Assembly: GCF_032452875.1 (NCBI RefSeq)
Contig: NC_083878.1
Coordinates: forward strand, 57,083,378-57,147,377
Origin: Bos javanicus
Taxonomy: Eukaryota; Chordata; Mammalia; Artiodactyla; Bovidae
Direction of reading: 5' to 3'
DNA length: 64,000 nt
Position numbers and translations under genes: made by a program
In this document: positions 41,830 to 53,297 of the stretch, in pieces
How the letters are laid out: the number at the start of each line of letters is the position of its first letter
How positions within the stretch are numbered: the first letter of the stretch is position 1
The notes under the pieces: model-generated
What the model saw: the letters and a program-made list of their open reading frames with translations, nothing else
What the model was told of the DNA's origin: nothing
The model's database searches: none

Positions 41830-43315
41830 AGAGAAATGAAATAACAGAAAAGATCAACTTTTGTCACGGACCTGCAATATCTGTAAACTCAAACTATCTT
41901 ATATCTAAATTTGGACAAAAAGCAAAAACATTTTTTTTTTTTTAAGGCATAAGTACAAAACTAAGCAAAACTTTACTTTCAGAACAGGTAGCTATCAAAT
42001 AGAAAGGACAGCTCTAGGAAATTAAAGTAAATGTTATCCAGTTAAATAATGATATCAAAAGAAACAAGCAAACATATATTGTATCTATTCTAAACAAAGT
42101 TGATTAGAAGAATGCCACAATTGGATATCATAATCAAATTTCTCAAGTTTACATAAAATGGAACAGAAAAATAACCTTTAATCATATTAATGAGAAAATA
42201 AAAGATCAAGTTACCTACAGGAGCAAAAAATATTACACTATTTTCTGAATTTTTCTATGAAATTTTGTCGTAAAATAATAAAAATAATTTCAAGATTTTT
42301 AAGGAAACAAATTCATACATGGATTAAAAAATATGAGGCTAGTACATAATTTTATAAAGCTAAACAAGAGGAGGTTCTGACATGCAAGTACTTCATATAT
42401 CTTCAAGTGCTTCTTGATGTGAGAAAAATAAACAAGATTATGAGTAAGATGTGTTATAAAAGGAAGGATGGTGAACAGAAAAATCAGAAACATTGTTTGA
42501 ATAACCTGTGTTAATAAGTGTATGATCAGGCCACTTGAAATAGCTGTTGTCTTGATCTCCATACAGCCCCTGCTCAACAAACCAATGCCTTCTTCACCTA
42601 CAATCTACAATCTGACTTTTTTAGGCCATAGCTAGAGAGTGCTCTTATCAATGAGGCAGTGATGGGTCTGTCCCTCTGCTGGTTTTTCAGACTGCCACTA
42701 TGGCCTCCTTCAGCTACACACATGGTGGAATTTAAGTGGTCATCAAGGACTCCAGGACCTTGTGTCAGGTGTGTAAGTATCCCCATACATTAAACCACTG
42801 ATGTCTCTGTTGATGACTCAATAATAAGTCATAATAAGATTATAAAAATAATTAAAATATCAAGTATTTTGGGGGGAAAATGCATATTTTATAACAATTT
42901 AGACTAAAAAAAATTAGTTCATCAAGCATATGAAAATTGGATAAGGAAAAGGATAAATAAACCTGAAAAATATATTTCCATAAAGAATGATATAGTGTGA
43001 TAATCATTATAAAATTTTATAGTGTTAGGATTTTGATAAAGAACATGAATTTCAGGTTAATTTTGAAAACTAAAAAGAATAGAAAAATGAAAACAAAATT
43101 TGCAGTTTCTGAATCACTTGAGAAAAAATGGATTTATCTAAATTATATGGCAAAAATATTTTAACAAATTGTCTCTCAAAGAAATAAAATTTGCACATAA
43201 AGAGTACAAAATATGAATAAGATGATACTAAATATCTAAAATTATGGCTTGAGCTACAGCTAAAATATTAGGAGCAAGGTAATTTATAAAAATAAGATTT
43301 GTTAATATTCACCCC
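41830..43315. other. Unassigned AT-rich spacer with one odd minus frame
   Basis: Mostly AT-rich. The block 42540-42790 is more GC-rich and holds a minus frame of 62 codons (42598-42786, containing 'HLTQGPGVLDDHLNSTMC'). It matches nothing I can name and has no evident splice sites. It could be a fragment of an unrecognised processed pseudogene or repeat. Confidence 0.4.
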
Positions 43316-43317
43316 AA

Positions 43318-43540
43318 GAACCAACTCATTGAAAAAGACCCTGATGTTGGGAAAGACTGAAGGCAAACAGAGAAGGGGTCTGCAGAGTTTGGGTAGCAAC
43401 TAAACTCAATAGACACCAACTCAATAGACGTGAATTTGAGCAAACATCAGGATATAGTGAAAGACAAAACAGACTGGCATGCTCCAGTCCATGGAATCAC
43501 AACGAATTGGACCCAACCTAGCAACTGAACAACAACAACA
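43318..43540 (+). mobile_element. Old BovB 3' end
   Basis: A diverged terminal fragment (caactcattgaaaaagaccc ... ggcatgctccagtccatgg) ends in an (AAC)n-like tail instead of (CTGAA)n, typical of older copies. Confidence 0.78.
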
Positions 43541-43799
43541 CCAAGATCATAGTAAAATGAAGAACAATGATCCAATAAAACTATGATGAAACATTTAATA
43601 AAAATAAATGCCATTAGGAAAAGTGTAGAAAAGTAAATATGAGATTTGGTTCCTTCTAGGAATAGAAATTATAAGCTACAAAAATAATTTAAAGGCATGG
43701 AAAACACCATAATCACTGGTTTAAGGAATAATGTTCAGTCATAGAAATATAACCAATAGAAGAGGTATGTGAGTATGTGTAGGTACACATATGTATTTC

Positions 43800-44100
43800 A
43801 TGGACTAGGCTTATACCCTTGTGGGGGCGGGTAAGATAAGTTCAAAATCTGTTGGGCTGGCCATCAAGAACGGCAGGTTGAAACTTTTGGATATTAGCTA
43901 AAGTTTCTATTCATAGAAGATTGTTTTGACTCAGGCACTCTGACATTATCTAGAAAAACCTCCTTTACTTAAAGTCACTGATTGCAGACTTTAATCAAAA
44001 CTACAAAATACTTTTTTAGGTAATAGCTAGATTGGTATTTGATTAAATAACTGGGGACTGTAGCCTAGGCAAACTGACCTCTAAAACCTATCATCACAGG
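43800..44100 (-). mobile_element. MLT1A-like MaLR LTR
   Basis: Antisense MLT1A order: 'tgttgggctggccatcaaga', 'tttacttaaagtcactgatt', 'tttaatcaaaactacaaaat', 'ctagattggtatttgattaa', 'ctgtagcctaggcaaactga'. This is the same family as 18533-18815, opposite strand. Confidence 0.7.
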
Positions 44101-44189
44101 AGAATAAATGTTTAACTGAAGTAGGAACTCAATAAATAATAATGAGAATGGTTATTTAAGAAACACTGGAATAAGCAAATGCAATACCA

Positions 44190-44362
44190 TCTCAGTAAAG
44201 TCTCAGGACAAAAAATTGCTATTCAAAATTCAGTTGTATTCCTAAACACTAATAATGAACTACTAGAAAGAGATACGAAAATGATTTTACTTACAATTGC
44301 ATCAAAAAGAATAAAACATCTGGGAATAAATTAAACCAATGAGATGAAAAACGTATACAGTG
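44190..44362 (+). mobile_element. L1 ORF2 fragment
   Basis: Sense L1 ORF2: 'attcagttgtattcctaaac', 'actaataatgaactact', 'ttacaattgcatcaaaaaga', 'ctgggaataaattaaacca'. It is broken and short. Confidence 0.7.
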
Positions 44363-44444
44363 AATAGTATTTTTACTAAAAGCTCAGTCTGTGTACACCA
44401 GTACTGAATCAAATCTTGGAGATGAGTTTTGGATGAAGTAGAAA

Positions 44445-44657
44445 GTAAAGTAAAGTTGCTCAGTCGTGTCCAACTCTTTGTGATCCCATAGACTGTAGCC
44501 TACCAGGCTCCTCTGTCCATAGGATTTTCCAGGCAAGAGTACTGGAGTGGGTTGCCATTTCCTTCTCCAGGGGATCTCCCCGACCCAGGGATCGAACCCT
44601 GGTCTCCAGCATTGCATACAGACGCTTTACCCTGGTTTACCACCAGGGAAACCGACT
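44445..44657 (-). mobile_element. Bov-tA SINE
   Basis: Antisense Bov-tA with an 11-bp TSD, tgaagtagaaa (44434-44444, 44658-44668). The tRNA-head region has a small local duplication (taccctggtttaccaccagg). Confidence 0.92.
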
Positions 44658-44860
44658 TGAAGTAGAAAAGGATAGCTTTATTGCTTTGCCAGGCAAAGGG
44701 AGACTCATTAGGCCTCTGCCTTGTAAACTATGTGTCCTAACCCCATAGGATTTAATGAAGGTTTAATAACAGTGGTTCAAAGATGGGGCCTCTGATAAGA
44801 TTAGGGTGTGGGTAGAGGCTGCACTCTTTTAATCTCCTCTCAGGTGACTTGATCTTTGTT
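44658..44860. other. Unassigned, possible LTR-like sequence
   Basis: 'gatagctttattgctttgcc' contains an antisense AATAAA with a preceding pyrimidine-rich stretch. 'gggcctctgataagatta' follows. This may be LTR-derived but I cannot place it. Confidence 0.3.
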
Positions 44861-44864
44861 GTTG

Positions 44865-45058
44865 TTGTTATTTTTCAAACTATTAATTTTGTGTTGTGGT
44901 ATAGATGATTAACAATATTGTAATAGTTATAAGTGAAAAGCAAGGGACTCAGCCATATGTATACACATATCCATTCTTCTCCAAATTCACCTCCCATCCA
45001 GGCTGCCACATAACACTGAGTAGAGTTCCATGTACTATACAGTAGTTCCTTGTTGGTT
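44865..45058 (-). mobile_element. L1 3' UTR fragment (antisense)
   Basis: 'ttttgtgttgtggtatagat', 'gggactcagccatatgtata' and 'ccatgtactatacagtagtt' then 'ccttgttg' follow an L1MA-type 3' UTR in reverse. Confidence 0.65.
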
Positions 45059-45244
45059 TGTTGTTGTTCAGTCACCAAGTCCTGTCTGACTCTTTGCAAC
45101 CCCATAGCCTGCAGCATGACAGGCTTCCCTGTAATTCACTATCTCCAGGAATTTGCTCAAATTTTTGTCCACTGAGTTGGTGATGCTATCGAACCATTGC
45201 ATCCTCTGCCATCCTATTCTCCATTTGCTTTCAATATTTCCTTA
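45059..45244 (-). mobile_element. Old BovB 3' fragment
   Basis: Antisense terminal fragment beginning 'ttgttgttcagtcaccaagt' and ending near 'tgctttcaatatttcc'. No intact coding remains. Confidence 0.75.
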
Positions 45245-45363
45245 ATTTAACATATAAAATATTTGAGTTCAGTATTTCTATCTGAGATGCTTAGGGGCTC
45301 TCTGAAGCATCTAAAAGTAAGTTGGAGGCCGAAAGAATATTTAGAAACTGCCGAACAACATTG

Positions 45364-46230
45364 ATGTTAGGTTTTCAGTCATATCTGACTCTTTGTGACC
45401 CCATAGAGTGCACCACACTAGGCTCCCCTGTCCTTCACTATCTCCCACAGTTTGCTCAAACTAATGTCCATTGAGTCAGTGATACCATCCAACCATCTCA
45501 TCCTCTACCCCTTCTGCCTTTAACCTTTCTCAGCATCAGGGTCTTTTCCAATGAGTCAGCTCTTCACATCAGATGAGCAAGTTATTGGAGCTTCAGCTTC
45601 ATCATCAGTTCTTCAAATGAACATTTAGGGTTGATTTCCTTGAGGATTGGCTTGTTTGACCTCTTTGTTGTCCAAGGGACTCTTCAGAGTCAAAAGTATC
45701 AATTCTTGGGTGCTCAGCCTTTTTTAAGGTCCAACTCTCACATCTGTACATGACTACTGGAAAAAACAAACAAACAAACAATCACAGCTTTGACTATGTT
45801 GTTGCCAAACAACATAGTTGTTTGACTATGTTGTTGATCTTTGTTGGCAAAGTGATATCTGTGCTTTATAAAATGCTGTCTAGGATTACTGATTTTCTTC
45901 TAAGAAGCATCTTTTTATTTCATGGCTGTGGTCACCATCTGTAGTGATTATGGCAACCAAGAAAATAAAGTCTGTTACTGTTTCCAATTTTTCCCCATCT
46001 ATTTGTCCTAAAGTGATGGGTCTGGATGCCATGATCTTTGTTTTTTGACTGTTGAGTTTTAAGCCAGGTTTTTCACTCTCTTCTTTTACTTTCATCAAAA
46101 GGCTCTTTAGTTCCTCTTCAATTTCTGCCATTAGGGTGATATCATCTGCATATCTGAGATTGTTGATAATTCTCTTGGCAATCTTGATTCTAGCATGTGA
46201 TTCATCCAACCTGGCTTTCACATGATGTAT
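45364..46230 (-). pseudogene. BovB, 3' half (antisense)
   Basis: 3' end at left ('ttcagtcatatctgactctt'). The minus frame 45886-46221 (111 codons) holds an intact YADD box with 'RYADDITLMAE'. The (AAAC)n run and an inverted local rearrangement lie at 45766-45836. A SINE splits the element at 46231. Confidence 0.9.
45790..45836. repeat. Duplication with perfect hairpin (template-switch-like)
   Basis: 'tttgactatgttgttg' occurs at 45790-45805 and again at 45821-45836. Between and across them caaacaac-ata-gttgtttg (45806-45824) forms a perfect 8-bp hairpin. No other BovB copy here has it. Confidence 0.75.
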
Positions 46231-46351
46231 TATGGCAAGCTACTCCATTATTCCTGCCTGGGAAATCCCATGGATAGAGGAGCTTGGCATGCTACAGTCC
46301 ATGGGGTCACAAAGAGTCAGACACTACTGAAGTGACAAAGCAAACATGCAA
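46231..46351 (+). mobile_element. Bov-A SINE monomer
   Basis: 'ggcaagctactccattattc' to 'gacactactgaagtgac' plus an A-rich tail. It is inserted in the antisense BovB RT, whose sequence resumes 'attctgcatataagttaaat'. Confidence 0.82.
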
Positions 46352-47311
46352 GCATTCTGCATATAAGTTAAATAAGCAGGGTGACAATACATAGCCTTGA
46401 TGTACTCTTTTCCCAATTTTGAACCAATCCATTGGTTCATGTTTGGATCTAACTGTTGCTTCTTGACTTGCATACAGGTTTCTCAGGAGGCAGGTAAGAT
46501 GGTCTGATATTCTCATCTCTTCAGAATTTTCCACAGTTTTTGGTTATCCACACAGTCAAAGGCTTCAGTGTAGTTCATGAAGCAGAAGTAGATGTGTGTT
46601 TTTTGTTTTTTCTGAAATTCTCTTGCTTTTTCTATGATCCAAGGGATGTTGGCAATTTGTTCTCTGATTCCTTTGCCTTTTCTAAATCTAGCTTGTGCTT
46701 CTGGAAGTTCTTGGTTAACATACTGCTGAAGCCTAGCTTGGAGAATTTTGAGGGCTAACTTGCTAGCTTGTGAGATGAGTGCAATTGTGCAGTTGCTTAA
46801 ACATTCTTTGACACTGCACTTCTTTGTGATTGGAATGAAAATTGATCTTTTCTAGTCCTGTGGCCACTGCTGAGTTTTCCAAATTTGCTGGTATATTGAG
46901 TGCAGCAGTTTAACAACATCATCTTTTAGCATTTGAAATAGATCAGCTGGAATCCTGTCACCTCCACTGGATTATTATTATTATTATTTTTTTTTTGGTA
47001 GTAATCCTTTCTAAGGCCCACTTGACTTCACACTCCAGGTTGTCTGGCTCTAGGTGAGTGATCACACCATCATGGTCATTTAGAACTTTTTTGTACAGCT
47101 CTTCTGTGTATTCTTGCCCCCTCTTAATCTCTTCTGCTTCTGTTAGGTTCTTACCATTTCTATCTTTTATTGTGCCCATCTTTGTATGAAAAGTTTCCTT
47201 GGTATCTCCAATTTTCCTGAGGAGAATCTCTAGTGTTTCCCATTCTATTGTTTTCCTCATTTCCTTTGCATTGTTCTTAAGGCTTTCTTATCTCTCCTTG
47301 CTATTCTTTGG
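46352..47311 (-). pseudogene. BovB, RT and linker half (antisense)
   Basis: It continues the copy at 45364 up to the linker ('cttatctctccttgctattc'). Minus frames 46307-46534 and 46958-47260 carry 'LLRNLYASQEATVR' and 'KDRNGKNLTEAEEIKR'. An (ATT)n/T-run at 46972-46996 disrupts it. Confidence 0.9.
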
Positions 47312-47771
47312 AAACAAAATCAATAATAAACAAGTAGGACTACATTAAGCTGAAAACCTCTATACAGCAAAGGAAATCCTCAAGAAAATGAAAAAGTAAA
47401 CTATGGAATGAGAAGAAATACTTGCAAATCATACACCTGAAAAGGATTAAAATGCAAGGTATATAAAGGACTCATATATTCTGATAGCAAAATATGACAA
47501 CAATGTGGATAACACTTGAGGGCTTATCTTAAGAGAAATAAAGCAGACAGAGAAAGACAAGTACTGTATGATTTTATTTACATGCAGGGTGGGGGAAAAA
47601 AGGTAACTCATAGATGAGATTTTAAAGAAATGGAGATCAGAGAAGATATGGGTGGTTGCTGGAGGTGGGAGTTGGGGTCTGGGCTAAAAGGTGAAGAGGA
47701 TCCAAAGATATAAGACAAATAGGCCCCTGGAATGTAATGTACACTGTGCTCATGATAGTTATCCATGTTAT
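47312..47771 (+). pseudogene. L1 ORF2 end and 3' UTR (left part)
   Basis: Sense L1: 'aacaagtaggactacattaa', 'cacctgaaaaggattaaaat', 'gacagagaaagacaagtact', 'tggttgctggaggtgggagt'. It joins BovB directly on the left and continues after the SINE. Confidence 0.75.
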
Positions 47772-47974
47772 TGTTTAGTTGCTAAGTGGTGTAGGGCTCT
47801 ATGGGACTCCATGGACTGTAGCCTGCCAGGCTCCTCTGTCCATGGGGTTTCCTTAACAGGAATACTGGAGTGGGTTGCCATTTCCTTCTCCAAGGGATCT
47901 TCCTGACCCAGGAATTGAACCCAGGTCTCTTGCATTGGCAGGTGATTCTGTACTACTGAGCCACCAAGGAAGTC
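47772..47974 (-). mobile_element. Bov-tA SINE inside L1
   Basis: Antisense Bov-tA from 'tgtttagttgctaagtggtg' to 'gagccaccaaggaagtc'. It splits the L1 3' UTR. Confidence 0.87.
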
Positions 47975-48177
47975 TTTTGTATATTTGAAAGTCACTAAGG
48001 GAGTAGATGTTAAAAAGTTCTAGTCACAAGAAAAAAACTCATAACTATGTGAACTAATGAATGTTAACTGAACTATTATAATCATCTCACAAAATATACA
48101 TATATTAAATCATTATGCTGTATATCTAAAAGGAATACATTTTCTATGTCAAATATATCTCAATAAAAAAAGCAAAG
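47975..48177 (+). mobile_element. L1 3' UTR end and poly(A)
   Basis: 'tatttgaaagtcactaaggg', 'gaactattataatcatctca', 'cattatgctgtatatctaaa' and 'atatctcaataaaaaa' make up the L1 terminus with AATAAA and an A tail. Confidence 0.78.
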
Positions 48178-48590
48178 AAATACCTGAATAAGCAAAGGCT
48201 GTGCCCCTTGTGTTCAAAAATAACAATGATCTTGGGTTATGTTAGAAAATCAAATTCACTACACATCAATAGGTTTACTGATTGTAAGGAATGATTTAGA
48301 ATGAAAGATGACTCTATCTTTAGGCATATTGGTCAACTAATGTCAAAGACAGTTCATATTTGGGAGGCATGCAGTCATAGAAGACAGGGTAACACCAATG
48401 AATGTGAGATTCCATTAGCATTTTTATTTGCTTTCTTTTTGACAAGACCTAGCCTAATTACTGAAACTAGATAAGCCAATCATAGGAAGACATATTACCT
48501 AAAATTGAACAAAAAATCTTAGATATGGTTAGTTTTGAATCTAAAATTGAAAGCATTTATCCCTGGAAACCATGATGTTTCATTTCTTCC
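48178..48590. other. Unassigned spacer
   Basis: No recognised feature. Confidence 0.4.
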
Positions 48591-48595
48591 TAAAA

Positions 48596-48928
48596 AAAAA
48601 AAAAAAGCTTTATTTATATATGACTGATATACACAAAAAATTCACCCTGTAACAAAAGAATTAATACTTTGACACTAGTGAAATTATAACCGCAGTTAAG
48701 ATAATTAACATATACACCACAATTCAAAGATTACTCACACCCCTTGGGAATCCCTGGATAACCACTAATATGATTTCTATCATTATAGATTAGTTTGAGT
48801 ATTCTATAAATTTTTACATATGGAGTCACTGAGACTGCATTTTTTGTTTGGTTCTCATTCAGTATAAATATTTTGGAATTCATCTGTGTTGTTACAGGTA
48901 TCAGTACTTATTATTATTTTTTAATATC
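48596..48928 (-). mobile_element. Old L1 3' region (antisense), left part
   Basis: 'aaaaattcaccctgtaacaa', 'ggataaccactaatatgatt' and 'gttgttacaggtatcagtac' form an antisense L1M 3' region. It is interrupted by BovB at 48929 and resumes at 49438. Confidence 0.65.
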
Positions 48929-49437
48929 ACTGTTCAATCGCTCAGTTGTGTCTGACTCTGGGACCCCAAGGACTACATCACACCAGGTTTCCCTGTCGTT
49001 CACCATCTCCTGGAGTTTGCTCAAACTCAGATCCATTGAGTCGGTGATGCCATCCAACACTTTCATCCTCTGTCATCCCCTTCTCCTGCCTCAATCTTTC
49101 CCAACATCAGAGTCTTTTAAAATGAGTGGGCTCTTAGCATCAGGTGGCCAAAGTACTGGGGATTCACCTTTAGCATCAGTCCTTCCAATGAATATTCAGG
49201 GTTGATTTCCTTTAGAATTGAGTGGTTTGATCTCCCTGATGTCCAAGGGACTCTTAAGAATCTTATCCAGAACCACAGTTTGAAGGCATTAATTCTTCAG
49301 TGCTCAGCCTGTGTTTTTTCTCCAGCTCTCTCATCCATACATAACTACTGTAAAAACCATAGCTTTGACTATATGGACCTTTGTAGGCAAAGTAATGTCT
49401 CTGCTTTTTAATATGCTGTCTAGGTTTGTCATTGCTT
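48929..49437 (-). pseudogene. BovB 3' fragment inside L1
   Basis: Antisense BovB from 'ctgttcaatcgctcagttgt' to 'gtttgtcattgcttctcttc'. It covers the C-terminal region and is 5'-truncated. Confidence 0.88.
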
Positions 49438-49735
49438 CTCTTCCAATGAATCTATTATAGGAATATATCACATTACTTTGTCCATTCACCTATTAATGCT
49501 CATTTGGTTGCTGGACAATGCATGGTTATTTTAAATAGAGCTGCTATGAGCATTTGAATACAGGTTTCTATATGGGAATGTACTTTTATTTATTTGATAA
49601 GATGTATAATTATAGAAGGGGTGGGTCCTATAGTATAAGGAAGCAGCATATGGGACTTCTATTGATAGTTGCTTTCCATCCCTGTCAACAGTTACTGAGG
49701 TCCATCTTTTTTAATTTTAGGCATATTAATAGCTT
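49438..49735 (-). mobile_element. Old L1 (antisense), middle part
   Basis: Resumes with 'cattactttgtccattcacc', 'aaatagagctgctatgagca' and 'gtcaacagttactgaggtcc'. This is the expected L1 order after the BovB break. Confidence 0.65.
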
Positions 49736-49915
49736 CACCTGCAATGCAGGAAACCCATATTTGATCCTTCGATCAGGAAGATCCCCTGGATAAGGAAATG
49801 GTAAGCCACTCTAGTATTCTTCCCTGGGAAATCCCATACACAGAGAAGCCTGATGGGCTACAGTTCAAGGGTTTGCAAGAGTTGGACATGACTTAGTGAC
49901 TAACTCACCACAATA
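49736..49915 (+). mobile_element. Bov-tA SINE inside L1
   Basis: A truncated tRNA head (ttcacctgcaatgcaggaaa) plus Bov-A body, ending 'ggacatgacttagtgac'. The 7-bp TSD aatagct lies on both sides. Confidence 0.85.
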
Positions 49916-50645
49916 GCTAAGTGATAGAATCTTTGGTTTTAATTAGCATTTCTTTAATGAAAAATCTTGTTGAATATCTTTTCATATGCTTATTTCTCAT
50001 CTGTAAATGTTCCTTGGTAAAGTGTTCAATTTGGGGGAAATTTTAAAATGTTATTGTTTGTCTTCTTGTTTTATTATTGAGATCAGAAGGTTATATATTC
50101 TGGATGTAGATATTTTATATCAAATATATGATTTGCAAATATTTTCTTCCAGTTTGTGACTTGCCATTTGACTGTGTTTTAAAGAACATAACTTATTTTG
50201 ATGAAACCCTATTTAACACCTTGTTCATTTATTAATTGTTTTGTGTACTGTATCTAAGAAATCTTTACATAACTCAAGTTTACAAATATTTTCTCCTACG
50301 TTATCCTTATTACATTTATAGTTTTAGGTTTTGTATTTGCATCTATGATCCATTGGATTGAAGGTATGGATTGAAGGTCATTTTTTTTCCCATGAATATG
50401 TATCTCATTGTACATTTATTGAAAATGTGGTCCATTCTCTACTGAACTGTCTTTAAATCTTTACTTAAAATTAATTTATCATTTTATGTATTTATTTCCA
50501 GTCTACCAATCTCTTATTATAACTGAGATTTGATATCACAAGGTTTTGTTTAATGTAGGTTTTTAAAATTAATCTTGAAATGAGGTAGTATAAATCTTAT
50601 AAACTTGCCCTTTTGTAAAATTGTTTTGGCTAGTCTATATTAAAA
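49916..50645 (-). pseudogene. Old L1 (antisense), ORF2 part
   Basis: 'ttttaattagcatttcttta', 'gtctaagaaatctttacata', 'gcatctatgatccattggat', 'gtggtccattctctactgaa' and 'ttgttttggctagtctatat' form antisense ORF2 with no open frame. Confidence 0.65.
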
Positions 50646-51185
50646 ATATATATATTTTTTCCAAAATGAATGTTAGAATCAGTAATTTCTAAAAAAAAAA
50701 AATTATTATCTTTTGCATAAAATTCATGGTGAAATCTTAGCGGTATTGATTATTTTAAAAGGAAGCTTTGCAGGCTTTTATAATTCACATAACAAATCAA
50801 ACAACATGGGAAAGAGCTGTCATTATTTTACTGAGTGATATTAAAGAATAATGCATTTCTACTCTGCAATGTTAAATGTAATTATTCTTCTAAGATATTT
50901 AACTCTGTGTCATATATATACTAATGAACTTCTTGGAAATATAAAACATATACATATGAGAAATTACATGTATTTCATTTTGCTTCAAGATACATACTAA
51001 ATGAAAATAAGGGTGTAAGCTCTGTTGACAGCCAACTTGTGTCTGAAACTTGAGGACATTCTTTAACTTTTTAGCATAATTCTTAGTGACACAGCTCTAA
51101 AGATCTATTTATTAATATTTTTATTTTAAGTTAGAAAATTTTGAGAAAGATCTTTGTTTTGCACAGGAGTAAAATTTATATATTA
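50646..51185. other. Unassigned AT-rich spacer
   Basis: No recognised feature. Confidence 0.4.
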
Positions 51186-51189
51186 TACA

Positions 51190-51317
51190 TTGCATGTGTG
51201 CATGCTCAGTCATGTCCAGACTCTTTGTGACCCCACAGACTGTATCTCGCCAGGCTCCTCTGTTCATGTAATTTTCCAGGCAAGAATACTGGAGTGGGTT
51301 CCCATTTCCTTCTCCAT
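51190..51317 (-). mobile_element. Bov-A SINE monomer
   Basis: Antisense monomer (gtgcatgctcagtcatgtcc ... gggttcccatttccttctcc). The surrounding frames at 51121-51414 and 51154-51450 include it and are not genes. Confidence 0.85.
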
Positions 51318-52055
51318 ATTCATTAATATTCTTAAATGGATCTTTCTCAAGCTTAGCAGCAAGGTTCAAATACATTTTGTTATAGTAATGAAATATGCAT
51401 GTATGGATATTCACTATATCATTTTCCTGATATTTTTACCCCAATTATAATCCTTTTGAAAATTTTGAAATTTTGCAACATATAATCAGGCTCTATAAAG
51501 ATGTAAGCTATAAAATGTTTCACCTGATGATACTTTTTCAAAACACTTTTCAGTGGTGAAAGGAGTCCTTATATGTATTATGCCTAAGGGAGGTTTTTAT
51601 ACTAAAAGTAAATGATCACTTAAAATGTTTACTTTGAAAAAGTTGCACTAGAGATAGGCAAAATTTTCTGACTCAGGGAGAATCTCAATGCACAAATAAT
51701 AAAGCCTTACTTTCTCTCGCTTGCATAATAGCAGAAACATAGACGAGCAGGAAACAGGCTCATAAAGTGAGAGCAAAGAAAAAGCTTTTCTCTCTTGTGG
51801 CTAGGGTCCTGATATCGAATATCATTTGAGTTTTTGTTACAACAGATTTTGTTCACCTCCTGTCTTTGGGTAACATTGTATCAGTAACTCAAACTCTTCC
51901 CTGGACCCTGTTATGTTTAAGAGAGAACATAGAAATTTTCAACTTTGGCGCACATTTCCTATCCTGTAAGCCTAGCTTCTGTTTATCAGTGGGCAATATT
52001 TATCAAGGACTACTTTTTTCTGGTGTTTCTGACTCTGCACTACTGTTGATTATAA
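51318..52055. other. Unassigned spacer
   Basis: No repeat I can name. The plus frame at 51866-52195 begins here and runs into BovB, so it is not a gene. Confidence 0.35.
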
Positions 52056-52057
52056 GT

Positions 52058-53030
52058 CATCGATGCTATCTAACCATCTCCTTCTCTGCCATCCCCTTCT
52101 GCTTTTCCCTTCAATCTTTCCCACCATCAAGGTATTTTCCAATGAGTTGGCTCTTCACATCAGGTGGCCAATGTATTGGGGCTTCCAATGAATAGTCAGG
52201 ATTGATTTCCATTAGAATTGACTGGTCTGATCTCTTTACAGTCCAAGGGACTCTCAAAAGTTTTATTCAGCACCACAATTTGAAAGCATTAATTCTTCAG
52301 TTTCAGCCTTCTTTGTGGTCCAACTCTCACATCCATTTATGAGTGGAAAAACCATAACTTTAATTAGATAGACCTTTGTAGCCAAAGTGATATCTCTGCT
52401 TTTTATTACACTGCCTAGATTTGTCATAGCTTTCCTTCCACAGAGCAAGCATCTTTTAATTTCATGGCTGCAGTCATCATCCACAGTGATTCTGGAGGCT
52501 GAGAAAATTAAACCTGTCACTGCTTCCACTTTTTCACCATCTATGTGCTGTGAAGTGATGGGAACAGATGCCATGATCTTAGTTTTCTTTAATGTTGAGT
52601 TCAAGACAGCTTGTTCACTTTCTTCTGTCTCCCTTATCAAGAATCTCTTTAGTTCCTTTTCACTATCTGCCATTAGAGTGATATTATTTGCATATCTCAG
52701 GTTGTTAATATTTCCCTCTGGAATCTTGATTATAATTTATGATTCATCCAGGATAGTATTTTTTTTTCTGGAATCCCCTTACTTTCTTCATGATGCAACT
52801 AATGTTGGCTTATTGATCTCTGGTTCCTCTGCCTTTTTGAAACCCAGCTTGTACATTTGGAAGTTCTCAGTTCACATACTGCTAAAGCCTGGCTTGAAAG
52901 ATTTTGATCATAATCTTCAGCATGTGAAATGAACACAATTGCATGGTAGTTTCAACCTTTTTTGTCATTGTCCTTCTATGGGATTGAAATGAAAAAACTA
53001 GTATTTTCCAGTCCTGTGGCCACTTACAAG
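52058..53030 (-). pseudogene. BovB, both ends truncated (antisense)
   Basis: It lacks the usual 3' tail: the left edge starts inside the terminal region (cgatgctatctaaccatctc). It covers the C-terminal domain and RT to 'cagtcctgtggccacttaca'. A minus frame of 136 codons (52263-52673) carries 'GLIFSASRITVDDDCSHEIKR'. It abuts the MLT1 LTR. Confidence 0.86.
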
Positions 53031-53041
53031 GTTAAACCTAT

Positions 53042-53297
53042 ATAGTCTGCTTGGGTTGCTATGACAAATTACCATGCACTGGCTGGATTAAGCAATAGAC
53101 ATGCATTTCTCATAGATGTGGAAACCAGGAAGTCCAAGACCAAAGCACCAGCTAATGTGGTTCCTTGGCTAACAGGTGGCCATTTACTCTGCATCCTCCC
53201 ATGGTAGAGAGAGCATTCTTTCTTCCTTTTATACAACCACTAACCCCATCATGAGGACCCCACCCTCATGACCCTGTATTTTCCTAATTAACTTCCT
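53042..53297 (-). mobile_element. MLT1-like MaLR LTR, left piece
   Basis: Antisense: 'gttgctatgacaaattacca', 'aaaccaggaagtccaagacc', 'accctcatgaccctgtattt' and 'ctaattaacttcctaag'. The rest lies at 53965-54015. Confidence 0.7.

Noticed and set aside
52387..52932. 181-codon plus-strand frame
   Set aside because: It is the reverse complement of the BovB RT; antisense BovB often leaves long chance frames.
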